Assembly: GCA_050248275.1 (NCBI GenBank)
Contig: JBFWSR010000010.1
Location: 56,200 to 120,199, forward strand
DNA: 64,000 bases
From: CAILZL01 sp050248275
GTDB taxonomy: Bacteria > Pseudomonadota > Gammaproteobacteria > Steroidobacterales > Steroidobacteraceae
Direction: 5' to 3'
Part shown: positions 1 through 7,964 of the stretch, piece after piece
Position numbering within the stretch: the first letter of the stretch is position 1
How the letters are laid out: every line of letters starts with the position of its first letter
The notes under the pieces: model-generated
Told to the model about the DNA's origin: nothing
The model's input: the letters and a program-made list of their open reading frames with translations, nothing else
Databases searched by the model: none
Position numbers and translations under genes: made by a program

Positions 1-1
1 G

Positions 2-196
2 CCTGAAATGGAAAAATGTTATGGCGTGGCCATGGCTGGCAAGAATGATTGCAAGGCCGGTCCTGGCACTACCTGCGCCGGTACCGCCAAGGCGGATTAT
101 CAAACCAATGCCTGGAAGAACGTACCCAAGGGCACCTGCGTCAGCATCAAGACCCCGAATGGCATGGGTTCGCTGACTCCGCCGAAGGCCATGTAA
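2..196 (+). CDS. bufA1: Bufferin precursor BufA1 (DUF2282), C-terminal fragment
   Basis: The reading frame enters from upstream of the window, so the signal peptide and true start are missing; about 64 residues are visible. They carry the four-cysteine pattern of DUF2282 bufferins: KCYGVA, NDCKAG, TTCAGT and KGTCVSI. In this family the mature secreted peptide is modified on cysteines by the MNIO enzyme encoded next door and binds copper in the periplasm. The stop is 22 bases before bufB and the order bufA1-bufB-bufC-doxX is the known one, which fixes the identification better than the fragment alone. The first in-frame ATG at position 8 is internal and not the start. Confidence 0.85.
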   Translation, partial: PEMEKCYGVAMAGKNDCKAGPGTTCAGTAKADYQTNAWKNVPKGTCVSIKTPNGMGSLTPPKAM

Positions 197-218
197 GCCT
201 GATTGACGGGAAACCATC

Positions 219-1079
219 ATGAACCCGGCCGCTACCAATACCGCAGGCGTCAGCTTCAAACCCGAATATTTCGATGAAGCACTGTCCTGTGCAGCGGCCG
301 GGTTGTGGTACGAGATTCATCCCGAGAATTACATGATTGCCGGCGGCCCGCGTCTGGCCATGCTGGATGCCATCTGTCTGCAGCATCCGGTCTCCGTGCA
401 TGGCGTCGGACTATCGCTGGCATCAGATGCCATGCCTGATGCGGCGCATTTAAAAAGACTGGCCGAAGTCGTGCGGCGTACCCAGACCTTTGTGGTGTCG
501 GAACATCTGGCCTGGTCGGTGGCGCAAGGCAGTTACTTTCCGGATCTGTTTCCCTTCCCTCGTACCCGGCAGGCGCTGGATCGTATTGCGCGCAATATCG
601 ACATCACCCAGAACGCCTTGCAGCGGCAGATACTGATCGAAAATCCTTCGCTATATGTGCCTCTGAATCACGAATATTCAGAAGCGGAATTCCTGGGCGA
701 ACTGGTACGTCGCACCGGTTGCGGCCTGCTGGTGGATGTCAACAACGCTTATATCTGCGCGCACAATCTGGGCGGTAACGCAGAAGCCTATCTGCGCAGC
801 TTGCCCGCCCATGCCATCGGCGAGATTCATCTGGCAGGTCATGCGCGCGATGCAAATGCCGCAAGCAATCTGCTGATCGACACGCATGATTCGCCGGTTG
901 CGGCAGCGGTATGGACCTTATACGAAAGCCTGATTACCCGTATCGGTCCGCGGCCGACCCTGATCGAACGCGACGACAATTTGCCTGCTTTCAACGAGCT
1001 GCTCGACGAGCGGCAACGTGCGGCAGAGGTATTGGCACAGTTTCAATATCAGGAGCAGCGCCGTGTCGGCATTGGCTGA
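219..1079 (+). CDS. bufB: MNIO family (DUF692) bufferin-modifying enzyme BufB
   Basis: A 286-residue protein of the multinuclear non-haem iron-dependent oxidative enzyme family (formerly DUF692), a TIM-barrel fold. Family motifs run in order: VHGVGLSL near residue 60, SEHLAWS near 92, IENPS near 140, LLVDVNNAY near 172, GEIHLAGH near 202, DTHDSPV near 220 and LIERDDN near 247; these supply the His, Asp, Glu and Asn iron ligands. Known members convert cysteines of a precursor peptide into thiooxazole-type copper-binding groups, with a partner (here BufC) recognising the peptide. It lies directly downstream of bufA1 and overlaps bufC by 17 bases, so the three are almost certainly co-translated. 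Confidence 0.92.
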   Translation: MNPAATNTAGVSFKPEYFDEALSCAAAGLWYEIHPENYMIAGGPRLAMLDAICLQHPVSVHGVGLSLASDAMPDAAHLKRLAEVVRRTQTFVVSEHLAWSVAQGSYFPDLFPFPRTRQALDRIARNIDITQNALQRQILIENPSLYVPLNHEYSEAEFLGELVRRTGCGLLVDVNNAYICAHNLGGNAEAYLRSLPAHAIGEIHLAGHARDANAASNLLIDTHDSPVAAAVWTLYESLITRIGPRPTLIERDDNLPAFNELLDERQRAAEVLAQFQYQEQRRVGIG

Positions 1080-1833
1080 ATTCCAGAGCAATTTTTCTGC
1101 GGCATTGCTGAATCCCCAGGCCGGGTTGCGTGCGCAACTGGGAGTGGGCTTCGCCGTGTATCAGAACACGGTGAGCAAAGGCCTGATGGATGTGCTGCGC
1201 GCCAATTACCCCACGGTGGAACGTCTGGTCGGTTCCGAATGGTTTGATGCGGCCGCATTGCTCTATGCCCGCGAACATTTGCCGGAACAACCGGCGCTGG
1301 CTTTATATGGCGCTTCTTTTCCGGCGTTCCTTGATAATTTTTCGGCTATCCATGAATTGCCTTATTTGCCGTTTGTTGCGCGGCTGGATCGGTTATGGAC
1401 GGAGGCGCATTTTGCAGGGGATTCCGGGGTATTGTGCGCGGCTGATCTGCACGGCTTGTCCATGACGCAATTGCATGACGTGCATCTGCGGCTGCACCCT
1501 GCGGTCCGTATGGCGTGGGTGCCGCATTCGGCTGTGCACATCTGGCAGGCCAATCGGCCGCCGGCAGTTGCGCCCGATGAACTGCAGGTGGATGACAGCG
1601 AACAGGGTGTGTTGCTTGTACGTCCTGCGGGACAAATCAACTCAATACTGCTGAATCGCGCCGGGTATGACTTCCTGCAACATCTTGCCAATAAAATGAC
1701 ATTGGGTGAGGCGGCGATTGCCGTACTGGAGCGGCATGCTGATAGCGACATTGCTGCGTTGCTGGCAAGTTTTATTGCTGCCGGCGCCTTTGCCGATGAT
1801 TTCACTGAGTCTGCGACCGGAGCATCCACATGA
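1063..1833 (+). CDS. bufC: BufC, DUF2063 partner of the MNIO enzyme
   Basis: A 256-residue DUF2063 protein. The N-terminal helical domain (EFQSNFSAALL, then VYQNTVSKGL and VLRANYPTVERLVG) is the family signature; a second beta-rich domain follows from about residue 145. In bufferin and related RiPP systems this protein docks the precursor peptide onto the MNIO enzyme. The start chosen is GTG at 1063, preceded by AGGAG at 1051-1055; an upstream in-frame ATG at 1018 would overlap bufB by 62 bases and has no better ribosome site. Its stop overlaps the next start in an ATGA. Confidence 0.88.
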   Translation: MSALAEFQSNFSAALLNPQAGLRAQLGVGFAVYQNTVSKGLMDVLRANYPTVERLVGSEWFDAAALLYAREHLPEQPALALYGASFPAFLDNFSAIHELPYLPFVARLDRLWTEAHFAGDSGVLCAADLHGLSMTQLHDVHLRLHPAVRMAWVPHSAVHIWQANRPPAVAPDELQVDDSEQGVLLVRPAGQINSILLNRAGYDFLQHLANKMTLGEAAIAVLERHADSDIAALLASFIAAGAFADDFTESATGAST

Positions 1834-2282
1834 CCGTCAACCAGGTTACATGGCGGACACCATTCGATTTTCTGGCCGACCTCGCCAGCAAATTATTGCC
1901 GGAGTCGTTATTGTTGCTGGTGGCGCGTTGCGGCATCGCCAGTGTGTTCTTTCTTTCCGGTCGTACCAAGGTGGAGGGCTTGCTGAATATCACCGATTCG
2001 GCCTATTCCCTGTTTGAAACCGAATACAAGTTGCCCTTGCTGTCGCCCTATGTGGCCGCGCATGCCGCGACCTACGCCGAACACTTCTTCCCCATCCTGC
2101 TGGTGCTGGGTTTGTGCACTCGACTGGCTGCGCTTGGTCTGTTCGGCATGACGCTGGTCATTGAAATATTTGTGTATCCCGATGCCTGGCCTACGCATCT
2201 GAGCTGGGCAGCCATTTTGTTACCGCTCATTGCAAAAGGCGGCGGCTCGATTTCACTGGATCGCAGCCTGGGCATTCGTTAG
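1830..2282 (+). CDS. DoxX-family inner-membrane protein of the bufferin operon
   Basis: A 150-residue four-helix membrane protein of the DoxX family. Membrane segments lie at roughly residues 28-45, 68-88, 92-110 and 120-140; ARCGIASVFFLSGRTKV is the family N-terminal motif. DoxX proteins regularly close bufABC operons, possibly helping electron or oxygen handling for the MNIO enzyme, but their biochemical role is unproved. It overlaps bufC by four bases (ATGA), which implies translational coupling. It is distinct in sequence from the three DoxX proteins at 51.5, 62.5 and 63.2 kb. Confidence 0.85.
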   Translation: MTVNQVTWRTPFDFLADLASKLLPESLLLLVARCGIASVFFLSGRTKVEGLLNITDSAYSLFETEYKLPLLSPYVAAHAATYAEHFFPILLVLGLCTRLAALGLFGMTLVIEIFVYPDAWPTHLSWAAILLPLIAKGGGSISLDRSLGIR

Positions 2283-2285
2283 TCA

Positions 2286-2561
2286 ATGACAGCCTCACTG
2301 TTATCGCGATGGATGGTCGCTCTGCTTGCGGTGGTGGCGGTGCCGGGCATCGCCTGTTTTGGCTATTACAGGTTGGAGGATCATGGCGCGGCCAGCGGCG
2401 TCATGAGTGTATTGATCGTGCTTGCCTATCCGCTGGCGCTGATTGGCATGGGCTGTCTGGCGGTGACTGGCTTTGCTGCACAGCGCAATCGCACAAAGAT
2501 TTGGGTTTCGGCAGCGTGTGCGACAGCGCCCATCGTTTTCCTGCTGTTGGCGAAAGATTGA
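2286..2561 (+). CDS. Small membrane protein of unknown function
   Basis: A 91-residue protein with three predicted membrane helices (about residues 8-26, 36-62 and 71-88), an RLEDHG loop after the first, and a short basic loop (AQRNRTK) before the third. I do not recognise a family. It starts only three bases after the doxX stop on the same strand, so it is probably translated from the bufferin mRNA. No strong ribosome site is visible, which fits reinitiation. It could be an accessory of the bufferin/DoxX membrane machinery or a chance follower; nothing in the sequence decides this. Confidence 0.6.
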   Translation: MTASLLSRWMVALLAVVAVPGIACFGYYRLEDHGAASGVMSVLIVLAYPLALIGMGCLAVTGFAAQRNRTKIWVSAACATAPIVFLLLAKD

Positions 2562-2602
2562 ATGGCTATACTTCTGCTGGATCAGTAGCGGAAGTATCAA
2601 TC

Positions 2603-3016
2603 ATGAGAGTAATACAATCTACAATATGGATTGGCTTGGTTGCCATCGGTATGGTGCTGACCGTCAATGCGGCGACAGGGTTGAGTTTCGGCGCCGTGAT
2701 CGACAATCTCGATTTGCGCAAGAACACCAAGCTGCATGTGCGCGAATACTGGAAGTCGATCCAGGATCAGCAAGTCAGTTGGTCGGGCGAGGCCTACGAG
2801 GTGCAGGGCGGCGCGAAGTCGCGGGTCAAGCTTTACCTGGCCGACAAGTCGCGTCCTTTGTACAAGGGCTACAACATCGTGGTGACCAGCAACGATGTGG
2901 AAAGAGCCGCTACTGTCAGGAAGGGCCAGCGGGTTCGTTTTACCGGCACCCTGCATGGTTACAACGCCAAGCGGGCTGGCGCAGTGATTGAAATTGCCGA
3001 TGCGCAGTTGCAGTAG
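2603..3016 (+). CDS. Secreted small protein, possible OB-fold
   Basis: A 137-residue protein with a signal peptide (hydrophobic stretch about residues 8-23, likely cleavage after VNAAT). The mature part ends in a beta-rich segment, KGYNIVVTSNDV followed by VRKGQRVRFTGTLHGYNAKR, whose pattern resembles small OB-fold domains; that assignment is a weak inference. The frame is open far upstream (to 2309), but that part overlaps the preceding gene in another frame. ATG 2603, in front of a proper signal sequence, is the sensible start. The gene ends 31 bases from the convergent nasS gene and may be the last gene of the bufferin transcript. Confidence 0.65.
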   Translation: MRVIQSTIWIGLVAIGMVLTVNAATGLSFGAVIDNLDLRKNTKLHVREYWKSIQDQQVSWSGEAYEVQGGAKSRVKLYLADKSRPLYKGYNIVVTSNDVERAATVRKGQRVRFTGTLHGYNAKRAGAVIEIADAQLQ

Positions 3017-3047
3017 GGGTACTGTTTCCTGAGACTGCCAGCAACCC

Positions 3048-4268
3048 CTAATCGAATGACTTGATGTATTCCTCAACCGCTGTTGGCTCGAATACCCGGC
3101 CATCGAAGAAACCTTCGGCGGTAAAACTCAGCGCCTCGTGGCTGGCGGTCAGTGCGTAGCTTTTTTCCGTAGTGAGTTCGGTTTTGAAGTCGGTCATCGG
3201 CGCCTGCACGCCCATGCTGCTCAGTGCGTTGCGGTACAGATCGGGACGATAGGTGGCGCGCGCGATATGCATGGCCGAGTTGGAGAATGGCGTCTGTCGC
3301 CAGCGCACCATCTGGCTGTAAAACCACAACGCATGGCTGGCCCAGGGGAAGGTGGCGGTGTGGCGGCCGGTCACGAAAAATTCGGGAACAGGTACCGGCT
3401 CGGCGCCGCTGGCCAGACGCAGTTTGCAGCCCAGCGTGCGACGCAGTGCTTCGACTGGCGCGCCGACATGGCGCGGTTGCGCCAGCAGCATGGCCAGCTC
3501 GGCATGATGTTCGGACTGTTCGCACCATAGCGCAGCCTTGTAAAGAGCGCGGATCAGTCTGGCCAACTGTTGTGGATTGCGTTCTGCCCAGTCGGTTCGA
3601 CAACCCAGCACTTTTTCCGGGCTCAAACGCCAGATGGCATGCGTTGACGTAACGATGGTGCCGACACCGGCTTCGACGGCGAGACTGTTCCAGGGCTCGC
3701 CCACGCAGAAGCCGTCTACCTGACCTTGCCGCAAGGCATCGACCAGCAGCGGTGGTGGAATGACCACCAGTTGCACATCGCGATCGGGATCAATGCCGCA
3801 GGCGGCCAGCCAGTAGCGCAGTTCATAGTTGTGACACGAGAACGGATACACCATGCCGAAGGTCAGTGGCGGTTGCTGATCACGCGTTCGTTGCGCCACC
3901 ACCCGCTGCAGCGCCCCGCCTTGTGTGGCGGGATCGGCGCCAAGCTGTGCGCCCTGGGCTTGCATGCTCTGCCACAGCGGGTTGCTGACCGTGATGGCAT
4001 TGCCGCCCAGGCCAAGGGAAAACGGCGCAATCATGGAGCAGGTGAGATGGCCGATCCCCAGCGATGAAGCAACTGTCATGGGCCCCAGCATCTGTGCGGC
4101 ATCGAAATGGCCCACCACAATACGGTCGCGGATATTGGCCCATGAGGTTTCACGCACCAGGGTGACTTCGAGACCTTCGGCTGCAGTAAAGCCTTTTTCC
4201 ACCGCTGCCACCAGCGTGGCGCAATCGAGCAGGGGCACGAAGCCGATGATGAGATTGTTGGGCGTCAT
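3048..4268 (-). CDS. nasS: Nitrate sensor NasS (NrtA-like, cytoplasmic)
   Basis: A 406-residue homologue of the nitrate-binding protein NrtA but without any signal peptide (it begins MTPNNLIIGFVPLLD), which marks it as the cytoplasmic sensor NasS. Ligand-pocket motifs match those of NrtA in this window: SWANIRDRIVVGHFDAA, PFSCHNYELRYWLAACG and GFCVGEPWNS. In known systems NasS holds the ANTAR protein NasT and releases it when nitrate or nitrite binds, allowing NasT to antiterminate leader RNAs. It overlaps nasT by four bases (ATGA), consistent with equal synthesis of the two partners. It closes a minus-strand operon that starts with nrtA. Confidence 0.9.
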   Translation of the reverse strand: MTPNNLIIGFVPLLDCATLVAAVEKGFTAAEGLEVTLVRETSWANIRDRIVVGHFDAAQMLGPMTVASSLGIGHLTCSMIAPFSLGLGGNAITVSNPLWQSMQAQGAQLGADPATQGGALQRVVAQRTRDQQPPLTFGMVYPFSCHNYELRYWLAACGIDPDRDVQLVVIPPPLLVDALRQGQVDGFCVGEPWNSLAVEAGVGTIVTSTHAIWRLSPEKVLGCRTDWAERNPQQLARLIRALYKAALWCEQSEHHAELAMLLAQPRHVGAPVEALRRTLGCKLRLASGAEPVPVPEFFVTGRHTATFPWASHALWFYSQMVRWRQTPFSNSAMHIARATYRPDLYRNALSSMGVQAPMTDFKTELTTEKSYALTASHEALSFTAEGFFDGRVFEPTAVEEYIKSFD

Positions 4269-4852
4269 TTGAACAGCTTCGCGGCAGTGATGATGCTCTG
4301 CGCCACATCCGACAGTTTGAGATTTTCGTTCATGGCCGCCTTGCGCATCAGGACATAGGCATCCTGTTCATTGATGTTGCGCTGCTTCATCAGAATGCCT
4401 TTGGCGCGATCCACCAGCTTGCGTTCTTCCAGCGCCTGTTTGGTGCGGTCCAGCTCATTCCTGAGTTGATTGAACGCCTTGAAACGGCTGATGGTCAACT
4501 CAAGAATGGATTTGATGCGTTCCTTCTTCAGGCCATCGACGACATACGCGCTGACGCCTGCGACCACCGCTGCTTCGGTCATGCCGGCATCGGACTTGTC
4601 AACGAACATGGCGATCGGCCGCTGCACCACGCGCGACACCTGGAACATCTGCTCCAGCACGTCGCGGTTGGGATTTTCAAGGTCGATGAAGATGACATCC
4701 GGCGCGGCATCGACGATGCGTTTGAGCAGGTTCTGCATGTCGCGCACCACCACCACATCAGCATACCCTGCTTCGCGCAGACCATCCTCCAGAATGGAGG
4801 CGCGTGTGACGTTCTGGTCGATAATCAGAATACGAAAAGAAGAGTCGGGCAT
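4265..4852 (-). CDS. nasT: ANTAR-domain transcription antiterminator NasT
   Basis: A 195-residue protein with an N-terminal pseudo-receiver (IDQNVTRASILEDGL, VIFIDLENPNRDVLEQM) and a C-terminal ANTAR domain from about residue 130 (LVDRAKGILMKQRNINEQDAYVLMR in two blocks, then DVAQSIITAAKLF). ANTAR domains bind paired RNA hairpins with hexanucleotide loops and prevent formation of a terminator. A matching hairpin and terminator lie in the nrtA leader at 10665-10741, so autogenous control of this operon is likely. NasS, encoded immediately downstream with a four-base overlap, is the expected inhibitor. Confidence 0.92.
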   Translation of the reverse strand: MPDSSFRILIIDQNVTRASILEDGLREAGYADVVVVRDMQNLLKRIVDAAPDVIFIDLENPNRDVLEQMFQVSRVVQRPIAMFVDKSDAGMTEAAVVAGVSAYVVDGLKKERIKSILELTISRFKAFNQLRNELDRTKQALEERKLVDRAKGILMKQRNINEQDAYVLMRKAAMNENLKLSDVAQSIITAAKLFK

Positions 4853-4926
4853 GCATCACGATAAGGTTGTCATCATTGCGCAGCATACCCGACTCAATCA
4901 CCACATCAAGTCAATGGCACGAATGA

Positions 4927-6177
4927 TTACCAGACAAAATCGATCTGCGCCCAGAATTTCTTGGTGTCCCGGTATGCAGCAGGTGTGCCGCTATTCGCCG
5001 AGTAATCCGCGTACTTCAAGGTGCCGGTAAAGCGCTGCCACTTGGCGGCCACTTGTGCGTCCAGTTCGTCGCCCAGATCCTGACTGAGCCGGGTGGAGTC
5101 GAACGCATGATACGCGGCGGTCAGCGCCAGCGTATCGAACGGGCCCACTCCCTTGGTGGAAAAGCCGGCGGTTACATATTTGTCTTCAATGCCGTTCGCT
5201 GGAGTGACCAGAAATTTGTCGGCCCAGCCCTGGAACTTGTGCAGAGTGGCCAGCGGCGTGGTGAAGCCCTTGACTCCGTCCCCTTCCAGATTTTCCACGC
5301 CGACTGCGGCGGACCATTGCCGGAAACTGATGCCCAGCTCGGCGAGATAGTAGTCATTGCTGAAATTCAGAGGATTGTTGGCGTAATCCTTCTGGGTGGC
5401 ATACGAAGCAAGGTACGAAATCTTGGTTTTGCCTGCGGGCTGTTGTCCGGCAAAGCGCAGGCCATAGGTGGCAGATGAGTCGCGAATGGCGGCGGCGACG
5501 CCGGGTATGTTGTCAAAGTCCAGCAGGTAACCGAATGCCGTCAGCTTGCCGATGGGGGTTTGATAGGCTGCATTGGCCAGAAAGACATCGCCTTTATAAA
5601 CGCCCTGGATGGAGTCTTCGCCGAAAACGCGATTGACACGATTTGAATACGTGGCGTCCAGCGTAAGATTGGAGATCGACTTGTTGACGACGCGTAAGGC
5701 ATCAAAGGTTTGTTCATTCTGGCGCCAGCCCACATTGCCGACAAAGCGCTGATCGTCGATGTTGATGCGTTGACGGCCCAGCGTGATGGTGGTGTTGGCA
5801 ATGCTGGTATTGGTGAATTGAAAACGGTTGAACTGAGTGACTTTGGGATCGGCGACAACGGGAAATGCGGTCCTGCCATTGGTGGTGCTGTTGTAGTTTT
5901 CTTCCAGCGCACCAACGAATTCGCCTTCCAGCAGCAGGGAAGTGTTCCATGCCTTGCCGGTTTCAAAGCCGAGACGGGCGCGCAGGGTGGTGGCATTGGC
6001 CGTGGGAGCAATGGGTTCCTGATCAACCCATTCGTAGCGCAGGCGCAGGTCGATGAGCGGTTTGGCCTCGCCGAAGGCGCCGCCAATCGGATTGGCCTGC
6101 GCAACATTGCACGCAGCAGCAACGGCCATGGCTACAGTAAGGGTTGCGGTGGTCTTCATCATCAGCAGGCGAGTCAT
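4927..6177 (-). CDS. Outer-membrane porin (alginate-export/AlgE-like family)
   Basis: A 416-residue beta-barrel protein with a signal peptide (about residues 1-29, cleaved after CNVAQA). The mature protein opens LIDLRLRYEWVDQ and contains TLRARLGFETGKAWN and ITLGRQRINIDDQRFVG, patterns of the AlgE-like porin family, and ends in an aromatic residue (FVW) as outer-membrane barrels do. The start at 6177 has AGGAG six bases upstream. It sits between nrtCD and nasT on the same strand with short gaps, so it probably serves as an outer-membrane nitrate or anion channel for the NrtABC system. That role comes from position, not from the family. Confidence 0.85.
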   Translation of the reverse strand: MTRLLMMKTTATLTVAMAVAAACNVAQANPIGGAFGEAKPLIDLRLRYEWVDQEPIAPTANATTLRARLGFETGKAWNTSLLLEGEFVGALEENYNSTTNGRTAFPVVADPKVTQFNRFQFTNTSIANTTITLGRQRINIDDQRFVGNVGWRQNEQTFDALRVVNKSISNLTLDATYSNRVNRVFGEDSIQGVYKGDVFLANAAYQTPIGKLTAFGYLLDFDNIPGVAAAIRDSSATYGLRFAGQQPAGKTKISYLASYATQKDYANNPLNFSNDYYLAELGISFRQWSAAVGVENLEGDGVKGFTTPLATLHKFQGWADKFLVTPANGIEDKYVTAGFSTKGVGPFDTLALTAAYHAFDSTRLSQDLGDELDAQVAAKWQRFTGTLKYADYSANSGTPAAYRDTKKFWAQIDFVW

Positions 6178-6267
6178 TGCGTGCTCCTAAATTGCTTAAG
6201 CGCCAGTGCCTAAGTTATGGGTTACAAAATCTTTCAAAACGGGTTCGATAAATAGCGCCTTTACCAA

Positions 6268-7950
6268 TCACGCTACCTTGTGTGCATCGTTGATCTCGTA
6301 TTCCTCGAGGAAACTCAGCAGTTCTTCGCGGTAATGCCAGTACTGCGGATGTTCCAGCAGCGCCTTGCGCGTGCGTGGCCGCGGCAGGTCCACCGTCATG
6401 ATCTTGCCGATGCGCGCATGCGGGCCATTGGTCATCATCACCACGCGATCGGCGAGCAGAATGGCTTCATCCACATCGTGCGTGACGCAGATGGCGGTGA
6501 TCTGGCTGCGCTTCCATACTTCCATCAGCACTTCCTGCAATTCCCAGCGCGTCAGAGCGTCGAGCATGCCGAAGGGTTCATCGAGCAACAGCAGTTTGGG
6601 CGACAGTGCGAAGGCGCGCGCCAGACCGACGCGCTGGCGCATGCCGTTGGACATGTCGCTGGCCAGCTTGTCCATGGAGTCCGCCAGACCGACGCGGCCC
6701 AGGTAGTATTCGACGACATCCGTGCGCTCGGCATGACTGACGTGCGGGTATACCTTCTCCACACCTAAAGCGACGTTTTGCCGTGCGGTCAGCCATGGCA
6801 GCAGATTGGGCGACTGAAACACCACGCCGCGATCCGGGCCGGCGCTGAATACTTCACGGCCGTCGAGCACGACCGAGCCGCCGCTGATGTCGTTCAGACC
6901 CGCCACCATGGATAACACCGTGGACTTGCCGCAACCCGAATGACCAATCAGCGAAATGAATTCGCCCTTGCGCATATTGAGTGCGAACTTGTCCACCACC
7001 GTAAGCGGGCCCTTCGGTGTCGGATAAATCTTGGTGACGTCGTAGAACTCGACATACTTGTTCGGATCCTGCGCGGGCTTGGGCTGCAGCTCCTTGCGCA
7101 CGACATCCGGCAGGCGACTCGCTGCGGTGATCGGCACGACAGTGGGCGCCGCGCGTTCTTCGCCTTCCGCGCTGCGTTCCGCCCCCATGTCGAGCAGATA
7201 CTGAGTGATCTCGGCGCGCAGTTTCTTGTACGCCTCGTCGTGATTCACGCCCTTGCGATCGCGCGGGCGCGGCAGGTTCACTTTGAATTCCCTGGCCAGC
7301 GTGGCGCGCGGCGCAACGGTCAGGGGAATGATGCGATCGGCCAGCAGCAGTGCTTCGTCAACATCGTTGGTCACCAGAATCACGGTCTTCTTCTGCTGTT
7401 CCCAGATGCTTTCGATTTCATCCTGCAGCTTGGCGCGCGTCAGTGCATCCAGTGCCGATAGCGGTTCATCCAGCAGCAGGATTTCCGGATTCATCGCCAG
7501 CGCACGCGCCACCGCCACACGCTGGCGCATGCCGCCGGACAATTCCGCCGGCCGGCGTTCGGCTGCATGCGCCAGGCTCACCATGTCGATGTACTTGTTC
7601 ACATGCTCAAGCTGTTGCTGTTTGCTCCATTGCGGAAACACGGCGGCGACTGCCATCAGGATGTTGCCGCGTACGGTCAGCCACGGAAACAGCGAGTAGC
7701 TCTGGAACACCAGGCCACGATCATGACTGGCGCCGGTAATGGGCTTGCCTTTCAGCAACATCTCGCCACTGTCCGGCGTGATGAGACCGGCGATGCTGTT
7801 GATCAACGTGGTCTTGCCGCTGCCGGAGAAACCGACAATGGCCACGAACTCACCTTCCTCGATGCTGAGGTTGACGTTGTGCAGTACTTCGGTCATCCGG
7901 CCATCGGCGCTGTAGCGCTTGCAGACATTCTTGAGCTCAAGGATGGGCAT
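6268..7950 (-). CDS. nrtCD: Nitrate ABC transporter, tandem ATP-binding protein
   Basis: A 560-residue protein with two complete ABC ATPase domains. Domain 1 has Walker A GFSGSGKTT near 40-48, signature LSGGMRQR near 137 and Walker B ILLLDEP near 157. Domain 2 has Walker A GHSGCGKST near 335-343, signature MSNGMRQR near 433 and Walker B LLLLDEP near 453. The linker (about 225-300) contains a conserved helical piece but no NrtA-like solute-binding domain, unlike cyanobacterial NrtC. The H-loop is VTND in domain 1 and VTHD in domain 2. In the head-to-tail dimer, one ATP site would therefore combine the odd H-loop with the odd signature and the other would be canonical. It energises NrtB, encoded 14 bases upstream. 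Confidence 0.92.
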   Translation of the reverse strand: MPILELKNVCKRYSADGRMTEVLHNVNLSIEEGEFVAIVGFSGSGKTTLINSIAGLITPDSGEMLLKGKPITGASHDRGLVFQSYSLFPWLTVRGNILMAVAAVFPQWSKQQQLEHVNKYIDMVSLAHAAERRPAELSGGMRQRVAVARALAMNPEILLLDEPLSALDALTRAKLQDEIESIWEQQKKTVILVTNDVDEALLLADRIIPLTVAPRATLAREFKVNLPRPRDRKGVNHDEAYKKLRAEITQYLLDMGAERSAEGEERAAPTVVPITAASRLPDVVRKELQPKPAQDPNKYVEFYDVTKIYPTPKGPLTVVDKFALNMRKGEFISLIGHSGCGKSTVLSMVAGLNDISGGSVVLDGREVFSAGPDRGVVFQSPNLLPWLTARQNVALGVEKVYPHVSHAERTDVVEYYLGRVGLADSMDKLASDMSNGMRQRVGLARAFALSPKLLLLDEPFGMLDALTRWELQEVLMEVWKRSQITAICVTHDVDEAILLADRVVMMTNGPHARIGKIMTVDLPRPRTRKALLEHPQYWHYREELLSFLEEYEINDAHKVA

Positions 7951-7964
7951 GATGGCTGTGGCTC

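Noticed and set aside
2309..2602. N-terminal extension of the secreted protein at 2603
   Set aside because: It overlaps the membrane-protein gene 2286-2561 in another frame, and the signal peptide begins only at 2603.
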